Shown here one piece after another: positions 1 through 10,400 of a DNA stretch of 64,000 nt (the stretch's first letter is position 1; every line of letters begins with the position of its first letter). The stretch is from the NCBI RefSeq assembly GCF_013377495.2, contig NC_066365.1:6266501-6330500 (forward strand). The letters run 5' to 3'. The position numbers and the translations under genes are program-made. Source of the DNA: Cygnus atratus. Lineage: Eukaryota; Chordata; Aves; Anseriformes; Anatidae. Under the pieces are notes generated by a model. It made no database searches. It saw only the letters and a program-made list of their open reading frames with translations, and was not told where the DNA came from.

Positions 1-1173
1 ACGTTTTCCTACACTAAGCTTCTTTCCATTAGAGGCTCTTTCTTTATTGTTCTACTTTTTCTATATTTAGACTGCATCTAAACAGAGGAACGCTGAATAG
101 CAAGCTACGTGCTCATTTGTCATCATATGGCATTTCTGTGACAAAGTATGAAAGAAGAATAGTTTTTAATCAGTTTAACGTATTTATTAGCCTCTAAAAA
201 CTGAGAAGGAAAGGTAGTTAGTTCAGTGAGATCAGTCAGCTTTCACTGAAAAATTCATCTAAGATTTTATCTCTGGTCATCAATGCTCCAAAAAGCTTAC
301 AGACATAATAAGCAACATTGCTGCATCGTTGCAACAAAACCCACAGCAGCAAGAGAAATGAGGAAGCCTGCTAAGTTTTAGGTCAAGGTGAAAAGATGTT
401 CTTTTTCAGGTTACAAGAAATATACAGTGAATTGTTTTTCTAATAAATTTAATTTCTATGCTGCAAAGGCATACACATAAAAAATAATAATAGTCCTTAT
501 ATTAAATCTCCAGTTCTGAATTGAACTAATAAAAGTACCCATTTATGAGTATTGCGAGCACTGATGTGCCAAAGCCCCAAAATTCTTTGCTGTTCATATA
601 TTGTTCACATCCAGTTCTCAGTTTTCTAGGATCTTTATTATGAATGATTTTCCAAATATTTTGTTTGAATAGCTATTAGGCATTACATCACTCCCATTCC
701 AGTGTTTCTGACAGAGGGGAAAACAGCTGGGATATTGGAATCTGGAAGCTGAGGTGCTATTTAAGAAAAAGGATGCTACAAAGTTTCTGCTGAAGAAGAC
801 TAAAACATAGATGCAGGTTTCATCACAAGTCAGATCACAGCAATTTCTGTGAAGACAGTGCTAGTAAAGCTGGCATTTATTTATTTGTATATTTATTTTT
901 AGACATGGGCAAGTGAAGGGAAAATGAGTATCAGGAAAATATCCACGTTACAAAGCAGGGAAAGTAAATAAAAATATCAGAACTAGAAATGAGCTGTTAC
1001 CACTATCATTTTTCCCCTACTCAGAAGACTTCAGTCAAATAAACTCTGACTGCCTTGCCCACAAACAGGATCAGGGGCAAAGTAATTAGCTAGGTCCTCG
1101 TGTTAAGCCAGCACTGTGTGTGTTTTCAGGGGAAGGCTTGAGGCTGGTTTTCACCAAGTATCTTTCTCTCCAG
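1..1173 (+). other. TACR3: TACR3 last intron (3' part)
   Basis: This stretch precedes the recognised TACR3 terminal exon and ends in a pyrimidine-rich run followed by AG at 1172-1173, a normal vertebrate splice acceptor. The sequence is AT-rich, with no long open frame and no recognisable repeat. Its 5' end lies outside the window. The assignment as intron follows from the exon; nothing in the stretch itself identifies it. Confidence 0.8.
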
Positions 1174-1483
1174 GTTCCGAGCTGGCTTCAAACGAGCTTT
1201 CCGCTGGTGCCCCTTCATTGAGGTGTCCAGCCATGATGAGCTGGAGCTCAAGGCAGCCAGGTTTCACCCCACCCGGCAAAGCAGCCTCTATGCCGTGTCC
1301 CGAATGGAGTCCAGCATGACCGTAGTGCTCGATGACGGAGACAACTCCCACGCCAGCCGCAAGAAGAAAGCAGCTCTAAGGGACGCGAGTTTCAATGGCT
1401 GTTCGCGGAGGAACTCCAAGACCATCTCTGCAGCCTCGAGTTTCCTCAGCTCTCCGCACACATCAGCAGATGATTATTCCTAA
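1174..1483 (+). CDS. TACR3: Tachykinin receptor 3 (neurokinin-3 receptor), terminal coding exon
   Basis: This is the last coding exon of the Gq-coupled receptor for neurokinin B, a seven-helix plasma-membrane protein. Translation is open from the acceptor AG to TAA at 1481-1483. The first base completes an Arg codon split by the intron, and 102 codons follow. Visible landmarks are the helix-8 start FRAGFKRAFRWCPF, whose Cys is the expected palmitoylation site, the stretch HPTRQSSLYAVSRMES, the basic SRKKKAALRD, and the end FNGCSRRNSK with a Ser/Thr-rich tail closing in DDYS. The order and spacing match the NK3 receptor C-tail as I know it from mammals, not NK1 or NK2. The Ser/Thr-rich tail is the region that receptor kinases and arrestin act on in this family. 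No frameshift or stop is seen. The upstream exons carrying the seven helices are outside the window. Confidence 0.95.
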
Positions 1484-2353
1484 GCATTTCAGGGTGACAC
1501 TTGCTGGAAGGGTAGCGCTAGACAGGCGAGAGGCAATGCTCTCCCAACTCGGAACTAGATAATTGTATCACCAGTAAACAGTCACAATTCAGCCAACAAA
1601 GCCTAGCTATAAATATCATAAGGCTTTTAGGCATCACTTTACGTTTGTGCTTTGGAGAGAAAGAAGAACTTGAAGACATATGTATTCATCAGTCCAAAAG
1701 CACAGTCAAACCTTATACACAGCATTGTTTGCAATCTAAACATTACCTGAAACAAGCCAATAGCATAAAAAAACATTGTTTCAGCTGTGTCTGACCCGTG
1801 GCATTTCTGTTTCATTTACTGAAACGTAACAGCCTCCTTCACTTATTGAATTGTATGAGGTTTTCTATTGAGTGCATTGATTTGACAATAACAAAGTTAC
1901 GTAAGACCTGATTTAAACTTTTTTCTTTACAATGAAGATGTAATGAACCCCAAACCTATTCTATTGGTTTATAATTTCGCCTCACCCCCATGCAAATGGA
2001 TAAGATGAAGTTCGTATGAATGAAGTTCAGCTCTGTGTAACAATATTTTTTTTCAAATATATGTGAAATGTTTTGCTTTGTTTTTCAAAGGAAGAAGAAA
2101 ATCTCTAAGGCTATGTTAAATTCTACAAAAGTTCCTATCTTACTGAACGTTAGATTCTGATCAAACACATACTTCCAGGAGGATGTATTGCTTAGGTAAA
2201 TGTCCCATAGCTTTGTATTTTAGTGCCAAGGGTAAGATCTTCCTCCAGCGACCCTAACAGGAGCTTTGGGATTTACAAAGGTCAGAAAAGGTTGGAAAGG
2301 TGATAAATTCCCCCAAAAGACTTTAAACTGAATGTTCGGCTAACAGATAAAAA

Positions 2354-2359
2354 AATAAA
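2354..2359 (+). terminator. TACR3: Candidate polyadenylation signal of TACR3 (proximal)
   Basis: This is an AATAAA hexamer about 870 bases after the stop codon and the first canonical one on this strand. The downstream sequence is only moderately GT-rich. Confidence 0.35.
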
Positions 2360-3435
2360 CTGTGCCCATGAACTGTCTTCTCCGCAGTAGACGCAGTGTT
2401 TCACTGACACACCTCCATCAGGAATTTAGGGGGTGACTGACCACGGCTGTTGCAAACAAAGCTGAACTTAACCCAAAGGAGACCAGAGGGAGGCCTCTGT
2501 TTTAGATCAATGGTTGCATCAGTTGGGTGGATCGACTGGCTTCATCACTTCATGGGTCAACTGTTCGTGCAAATGTTTGATTTCAGTGAATCAAAACTTA
2601 AGTGTGAATGAATGTCTTCCTGAGTCAGCCAGACCAGCAAGGTGGGAGTTGGTATGGGCCAAGCTGAGCTGGCTTCAACCCACATACGTATCCCTTCCCA
2701 GCAACTACGGATGCCCAGCATCGTGGTGGTGAGCATATTATAGAGACCAGTCATTGGAGTCATGTTTGTACTGTGATTCACCTGTACAGTGCAATTCCTA
2801 TATTCTGCTAAGTGTAACTTGTATTGTGATTTCAGTGCATTGCTGTATCACTAGGCTAAAACAAAATCCCATGTAACATCAAATATCCTCAGATAAGTAC
2901 ATTCGGTATTAAACAGTAAACACTCACATACAGAATAACTGAAAGAACCTGGTCATAGAGCAGTCTGCTCTGTTACATGAAGTGCAGCACAATTCCAGAC
3001 TCTCACTTTTCCTATCCAAGACCTGATCTAAAATCCACTGAAGCAAAAAATTCTGTTCATTAATGGCTCTCCTGACTGTTCATTAAAAAGAAAAAAAAAA
3101 ACCACAACTCCATTATCAATTTCCCTCATGCCATAGTTGCACACCTACCTTATTTTCAAAAAAAAAAAAAAAAAAAGAAGCCAACAGTAAATATTATGCA
3201 GTACCTATGAAAGTCATTCTTATTTATTTTTTCCCTCAAATACTCTATTTTAAGGATATAAAATCTTCATAGGTGTTTACAATCTCAGCTGAGGAGGTTC
3301 AGGACCGCCACACACAAAAATGAACATAAGCATATTAACCTGGCGGTGATATATTACCTGCACATGTCATGAAGTCTTCTGGCTGCTTACACACAACTGT
3401 TAAGCAACATACGTACAGAAAATTTGTAGTTGTTA

Positions 3436-3441
3436 AATAAA
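3436..3441 (+). terminator. TACR3: Candidate polyadenylation signal of TACR3 (distal)
   Basis: This is an AATAAA hexamer followed within 40 bases by T-rich and TG-rich sequence, a better downstream context than the proximal candidate. Assignment to TACR3 rests on strand and position only. Confidence 0.3.
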
Positions 3442-5792
3442 CTGTCTTTTCTAAATGTGGTTATTATAAAATCAGTGTTGATAAAATCTATGTATGAATG
3501 TAAGTTTGAACACTATGACTGTAGTCATCTTAATTTGTGTACAAAACATCATACTCGTTACTTTAATTATCCTTGATTGATATATATTGAGGCAGAAACG
3601 GCAGCTTCCTCACACCTTTTTTTTTTTTTTTAAATGAGTGAAGCAGTCTCACCATTACTAAGTGTTTTAGGATATGACCTGTTGAACAAGTAATCTCTTG
3701 ATAATCTCACTGTACATTGGTGGGGTGGGGATGTCCAAGCCCAGCCTCAGCATTCCTGTAGCTCTCCTCTGAAGTTACATGTTACTCCTGTACTCAGCAA
3801 ATGAAGGAATCTGTGCTCACCATCACAGCATTTTTCGTAACGAAACATTGCAATGACACGTGGTGCTAACCCAGATCTCAGCCCAGTCTCAAAAACCATA
3901 AAGGATTACACAGATAAACCTGTAGCACAGCAAAAGCTGTGACCTACAGCAGACTGCATTTTAATGACCATTTCTGAACAAACATTTTCAGCAAGTGTCC
4001 TGCTCCCTACTAAATTCGTTACAGGCCTCCTGACACCCCTCACTGAGGGTGGAAGAAATCAGGTCATCTTCAGTTTGTGTGAGTAAGACCGCTCAAAACA
4101 GTCACCTACACGCAGGGCACACGCCTCGCATGACCACTGGTACAGCCCTGCAGCAGTCTTGTACCTGTGCTGCAGGCTCCAATCCATGTTCCTCTTTCAC
4201 TGAGAGGTAAAATAAGGAAAACAGATACAGAGCTGGCTTCCTCCTGGGAAGGGCATAATAATACTCCAGAAGCAGCTAAAATTCAAGAGCATCAGGAAGG
4301 TTCTTCTCATCTCAAAGATCTTCTAAGACATTAATCTTTCTCATGCAAAAAAGTTCTTACTGCTTCATCCCAGGCTCCTTCTGGAGTCTGCCTCTAAAAT
4401 ATTTGTCTGGTGAGAAAATTTCACTGGCACCTGACCTGCCATTTGCAGGGAAGCTCCCCTGCTATGGGACAGGTTTCACTTTTACATCTCCAGAAACGTT
4501 ATCTTCAATATCACTTTTCTCTGTCATTCCTTTGACATTGACTATGCTTGTGATTAAAAGCTAAACATGACTAAATTTAAACACAGACCGTGAAACCTCA
4601 TTTCATGAAAAGAGATTTATTGTGTCTTTGTCTCAAGTCTTGCATATAAAAGCATGATGTTGAGAGGAAAACTGAACTCAAAGTATGCTCTGGGTACTCA
4701 TACAGGATGCATTCGGGAGATTGCAGCCAGTAACTGCTTGGCAGGAATCCCTTGATAGCTGCCCTCCCAGACCACTTAAGTTTTATTACCAATATTAGGA
4801 TGCATTGGCAGAACTGGACACATGAGCTATCTGCAGCATATTTATATTTCATAGCTCTGTCTGTTGAGGAAGCTCATTGACCACTACTAATACACATTTT
4901 CCAAAATGATATACCAGGGGAACTAGCATAGAGAAAGGGACCAAGACTCAAGTTTCAAAAGCTGTCATTTTCAAGTCTAGGTAAAAACATTCATATCTGT
5001 TTAGAACACGGATAGTTCTCCTTTACTACTGGTGATTTTCAGTGGCAGCAGTTAACAAGAACCTCTTATTTCACTGACATAAATGTCAAAACCTGACCAA
5101 CTCATCTCTGCATGAAGTATAGCGTGTAAGCATTTATTTCAATATTTTTGAAGTTGCAACAGCTCAGGTAAAAATTTAAATCTGCTGTTCTATTTCCTTC
5201 AGTTCAAGATGAGATTTACATGTAGAGCCCCAGTTACTACGTGCTGTTTATTAATGAATACCTCCACACATTGCTATGGAAGAGGCAGGAGATTGCCTAG
5301 GATACACCACTGTTTACAAACGTTGAGTGAGCTCCTGGTATTAATGAATGCCTTCAGTTCAATTGAAGTCTTTTCCTGTTCACAAGGATTTAAGTGATTC
5401 TATTTTCATTATTCAAAATGATTTGTTGAGTCCAGTCAAGGATAATTCTTTATCAGTCCATGAGCAGTTGCTGTGGGTATTTAAATTCAGATTGTTTCAG
5501 ATGGGTTCATACATCACATGGAATACAGTTACTGCCTAAGTGGATTGCTCTTTATACAGTATACCAGCCACTCTCCTACCTATAACGCTGAAGCATACAT
5601 ATCAGATCACAGCTGGAATCAGATTTCCCAAAGCAAATGGTTACATTTACAGATACCTAACCTGCCTGTTAGGAGTGCTCTGTAACATAGCCTCCAGAAC
5701 CATTATTTCCAAGAGTTTCCCAGCACTAAGTTTTTCACTACAGTACTGGTGATGCAAAATAAGACGGACACCGACATCAGTCACATGGACAC
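3442..5792. other. Non-coding, no recognisable element
   Basis: AT-rich single-copy-looking DNA. A 15-base T tract lies at 3617-3631. Open frames are short and without codon bias or splice context. I see no repeat family or gene here. Confidence 0.6.
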
Positions 5793-5880
5793 ATTGCATG
5801 CCTAGCAAGCTATGAAGAGTAGTTTTGGACTACTGTCACGTAGTCCAAAACTACTCTTCATAGCTTGCTAGGCATGCAAT
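5793..5880. repeat. 41-bp perfect inverted repeat with 6-nt loop
   Basis: The left arm (5793-5833) and right arm (5840-5880) are exact reverse complements over 41 bases, separated by TGTCAC. No mismatch is present, and pairing stops at both the outer and inner edges. RNA from either strand would fold into a long perfect hairpin. The arms show no coding sense and no terminal motif of a known transposon. The origin could be a template-switch duplication, a tiny foldback element, or an assembly or cloning artefact. Confidence 0.95.
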
Positions 5881-6855
5881 CCTCCTCATACTAGTAGGAT
5901 GTAAAGACACCTCAGAGCTAGCAGCAGACAAGCTTAGGTACAAGAGAGAGTGCAGACATGCTAACATCAAGCTCTGTGAGGGCTAAAATTTACCTCAAAA
6001 TTACCGAACTAACAAATTACTTTGGGTAAACTTGTCCATGCTGCCACGGCCAGACCATTTCCAATACGCAGATCCACATACACACACACACGGTTCATGT
6101 AGCTACCCCCACATTACAAAGCAGTTATTATCCCAGTGTATACTAAGGAAAAATCAGTGTAACCATCTGCCATGCTCTCAAAACACTTCCAGCATTTCTC
6201 CCTAGTACCATTTTAGCAAATGTCTCTCACACAATGCCTACTCAGACTTCTCCCTCAGTGAAATACTTCCTCTTTCACCACCTCCAGGTCATCCTGAGCT
6301 CAGTAAGGTTCATATAAAGAGGATCACAGCACCGTGGTCACCAGGTGAATGTCACAAGCCGAAAATAACAAGTGAAACCTTCAAACTCTCCTTTTCGAAC
6401 ACAGCTGAATAGCTTCTTGGCTGAACAACTTGAATAACCGGGGAAAGCCTTGGGTATAGTTATATCCAATTATTGTGAACTTCTGTCACATAAAACAGAT
6501 ATTTCTCCTCATGGCAGGCTTTTATAACTCTCTCTTTTTCCACCAGATCTTTTGGTTCCTCAATAGTTTCCCCATATTAACCCAAGGTCCCTGTTCCTAT
6601 TCCCTTTGTCTGCTCCTGAGGCGAAAACTGTGAGCAGTGAGGGGACTGCCTCTTCTTTGAGGTAACCTCCATTTCATACAAAACTTAACCCGGCTCGCTC
6701 TGTCCCTCACATAGTGTGGTCAGAGTGCTCTGCCTTCTGGCAACTTTGGGTGGTCTCAGGAGACTCCAGATGTTCCCCCACCACAAATGAGCTCAGCACT
6801 CAAAGTAGTTTGTCTGGTGCCACTGATCAAACATACTCTTAGCACTTCCTCACAA
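5881..6855. other. Non-coding, no recognisable element
   Basis: Single-copy-looking DNA between the hairpin and the solo LTR. A short CA run lies near 6077-6091. No gene or repeat family is recognised. Confidence 0.6.
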
Positions 6856-7136
6856 GCATCTGTCCTGGTTTCAGTTAGGACAGAGTTAATTTCCCTCCTA
6901 GTAGCTGGCAGGGTGCTGTGTTTTGGATTAGGATGAGAAGAGCGCTGATAACATGGTGGTGTTTTAATTGTTGCAGAGCAGTGCTTACACCAAGCCAAGG
7001 ACTTTTCAGCTTCTCGCTCTGTCCTGCCAGCGGGCAGGCTGGGGGTGCAGCAGGAGCTGGGAGGGGACAGACCCAGGACAGCTGACCCAAACTGGCCAAA
7101 GGGGTATTCCATACCATCTGGCGTCATGCTGAACAA

Positions 7137-7142
7137 TATATA
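7137..7142 (+). promoter_or_regulatory. LTR TATA box
   Basis: TATATA in GC-richer surroundings, about 170 bases upstream of the LTR AATAAA, as expected for the U3/R boundary of an LTR. Confidence 0.6.
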
Positions 7143-7310
7143 GGGGTGGCTAGCCGGGGTGGGGGGCCAGCTGCTCGGGGATAGGCTGGGCATCGGTCAA
7201 CGGGTGGTGAGCAATTGCGTTGTGCATCACTTGTTTCATACACGTTATTATTAGTAGTACTATTATCATCATTATTATTATTATTATTGTTATTATTATT
7301 TTCCTGTCTT

Positions 7311-7316
7311 AATAAA
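7311..7316 (+). terminator. LTR polyadenylation signal
   Basis: AATAAA followed by a T-rich stretch, inside the solo LTR and downstream of its TATA box. This is the expected R-region signal. Confidence 0.6.
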
Positions 7317-7444
7317 CTGTCTTTATCTCAACTCACAGGCTTCACTTTCCCATTTCTCTCCCCCATCCTGGAGAGGGAGGGGGGAGGGTGAGTGAACGGC
7401 TGTGTGGTGTTTAGCTGCCGGCTGGGTTAAACCACAACAGCATC

Positions 7445-10400
7445 ACAGAATGATAGCATAGCCTTATCCAAAGAAACTACAGAGGAGTCATAGGATGTTG
7501 TGCATTTGACTTTTCAGTCATCATTGGCAGCACATCAAACTGCACCTAAAAACATGTAGCCTGTGGCATACTCATGATCATGTGGCTATAGGCCTCAGTG
7601 CCATCTGCAGGTGCTTAACGTTGTACAAGGAAGAGATATAGCTGCTTTACATCTCAAACAAGACAACAGTCCCCCATTGGGACTGTAAAAAAGTTCAGAA
7701 CTGTTAATAAGGTAAATAGTTTTAAACAGACATCCCTTGTAAATTTAGTTTTACAGCTTGGTGATCTATTCTGCAGTATAACGGACTAATTGCACTAGCA
7801 CCTTCTATATCTTGTACAGAAATTCAGAAATACTGCCAAACAGATAAAGTATACATATGTGAAGCTTGACTCTTTGGCCCTGAAAGGTTGAAAAACTAGT
7901 TATGTAGAAATCATCCATAATGTATTTAGTCTTTGGAAAACAGTGTCTATCACTCAAAGTAGCCAAAGACAAGGTAAAATAATTCAAAATCAATAATTCT
8001 CTCTTCTGTTATAAAAGGTTGACAGTTGGTAACACTTGTTTAATAATGTTTAAGTAAACAGTATAGAAAAATATTCACTGAGTATCAACTGAAGAGACTA
8101 TTTCGTTGAACTATATCTCACCCTTGGAAAAATCTGGAGGAAAAAAAAAGCAACTGAATAGAAATTCATTTCCCTGATAAAATCTTATTTGAGTATGCCA
8201 GACATCTAACACAACTGTCCATATCCAGAGCCCAGATTTAGCAGTTATAAATAAATTATACTGATAAGCAGAATTTGTCAACTCGGAGTTCCACTAATAT
8301 TTTTGCAAATATGGAAAAACAATTGCCCTAGCTCTTATGAGCTGTGTTATTTGTTATTTGAATGCTGAATTCACACAGCACAGAATGCTCTGAATTTTGG
8401 CATACATCATAATAAGTCTGGAAGTTCATATCAGAAGCATCTTTCCATGTCTATATTGTGCAATAAACCACCCATGATGAACATTAAAAAAAAAAAAGGA
8501 AAAAAAAAGGATAGTTCAAACAGCTTAGAAACAACAGCCTGCAAGTATTTTAGCATACAGGAAACATTTTCAAAATAAATGTGTTTTAAAAATAAAATAG
8601 CATGAACAATTGAAGAAAAAAAATATATATTACCAAACAAATCCAGGAGCCTATAAAAGGTTCTAATGCATTTCTGCTACATATCATTTAAGGTAGATCA
8701 ACTTTAAACAGCCTGAGCACCCATGGCCTCTATTCTCAAGTATAGGGTTAGCTGATTAGGAACTTAACTTTAATCAAGTGTCTGTAGCAAAGCTGTCTAT
8801 CCTACTCAGCTAACATGATTATGTTGTGCCAGTTTCTGCAGAAAGCAGCATGCAAGGAAGAGATCTGGCTAACTTACACACCTGGCCAGCTCCCACTCCC
8901 AGATGACATTATGTCACCCAGTACAGTGGTGGGATCAACTGGAAGTCTGCTCGTTACAGCTCTATGCAAGGTGTAAACAGCTCAGGAGGATTAAACTAAT
9001 TTGCCCCATAACCTAGCTATATGCACCCATTTATTGTTTTCCTTTCAGAAGCTTGCTGTAAGTATGTGCCAAAAGTGATGAGCCTTAGAGCAGAGATTAC
9101 CCAGCTACTAGAGGATATACAAGAACTAGTGGAAACACCAAAATAAGTTATAATTTCTTCCCTTTCTGAGGATATGCCCATAAGCATGAATGGAAAGCCT
9201 GAGTGGTGAAGGGCTTAATACAATGAAAGCCAGCAAATGAAATGGCACTTATGGTCCACAACAGAAGTTATAATTAAACTATTACATTTACATTTAAAAT
9301 TTATACAACATCATTTATAATTTAAATTTAAATTTTAAATTTATCTGAAATATATATAAACATATAAATAAATATATTTACTATATGTATTTATATAAAT
9401 ATAAATTTATATAATTTATATTTCTCCTATTCCAAAGGAGATGGCAAAACTCCACACTTACCCTACCCACCTCCCATCTTCCTGCCATAACAAAATCTTT
9501 GGGCACCCTACTCTTGTTTCTACACACAAAAGTCTGGCCCAGAGACCAGGAGGCAGCTGTGATGCAAACCATCCAGCTTCCCAGCACGGCTGAGCCTCTA
9601 CAAGCTCTGACACAGGCAGCTCTCACCTCAACGTGGACCTAGAGACCTGAACGAGGCAGGAGAAGAGGTCCTAACCGCTTTTCACCAAGCAACTCCATTT
9701 GCCTTAGCTGTCACAGTGATACACCAGGGTATGTGTTACACAGAAGCTGTTTGAAAGAGGATAAGGCACATGCCAGGAAAGAAGGATCTTGAACAAAATC
9801 TATGAAATAGAAAATCTATTCATGGAAAAGGACTTGAAATCTCCCACTGCACCTTGGCCTCTGAATGGCAGCTCCGGGGCCCATTCACAGAGCTAAGATC
9901 CTTGCAAGAATTTTCAAGGTACAATAAACACCCAATGAGTTAAGGGAGTTAAGAAAGGAGATGCTGGACAGCCAAATAGTTAAATGCTAATACTCTCTTC
10001 CCTCTCCCACTGGCAGATGACTGTTTCAATGGAAAACCATGGGGATGTGTCAGAGGTTGGTATGAATGAGGAAAGTGTCACTTTCCATTTTCACTCCATC
10101 ACTCCATTTTCATGTACGGCTTTGAAGGGATCTAGGTCACTATTTTCCTAATCAATGTAATATGATCTTCAGCCCAAAATGCACGTTCCTATTCTACTGG
10201 ATAAATTTGGCTTGGGGATTAATTGCTACAGAAGAGCCTTAATTCTTTTGAGGCCTCTGAGGAAGAGATAAAGGAGCTTGCAGGTCATGCACCAGAGTAC
10301 CCAGGAGCCCTTGGCTTTAGGGGTAATTGAGTATAGAAATTGAATTAATTTCTTCTTACACAGGCTGCCATGTGTTTCTGGGTATATTAGGACAGGTCTT

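Larger units (their letters stand above)
1484..3441 (+). other. TACR3: Probable TACR3 3' UTR and downstream flank
   Basis: AT-rich sequence follows the TACR3 stop codon, with no splice-bounded open frame. The first canonical AATAAA after the stop is at 2354-2359. A second is at 3436-3441, followed by a T/G-rich stretch of the kind seen downstream of cleavage sites. Either could end the mRNA, and only transcript data can decide. An A tract lies at 3158-3176. Confidence 0.5.
6856..7444 (+). mobile_element. Solo LTR of an avian ERVL-type endogenous retrovirus, with target duplication
   Basis: The LTR proper spans 6861-7439 (579 bp), starts with TGTCCTGGTTTC and ends with GGTTAAACCACAACA, so it has TG...CA termini. 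It is flanked by the exact 5-bp direct repeat GCATC at 6856-6860 and 7440-7444, the target-site duplication. A 5-bp duplication and this LTR start are what I know of the abundant ERVL-type LTRs in non-galliform birds. Inside are a TATATA box at 7137-7142, an ATT-rich microsatellite at about 7246-7302, and AATAAA at 7311-7316. No gag, pol or env remains, so this is the product of LTR-LTR recombination. Orientation is set by the TATA box and polyA signal order. Open frames on the minus strand here are shadows. Confidence 0.9.

Noticed and set aside
6756..7193. 145-codon minus-strand open frame
   Set aside because: It lies across the boundary of the solo LTR and is antisense to it. Not a gene.
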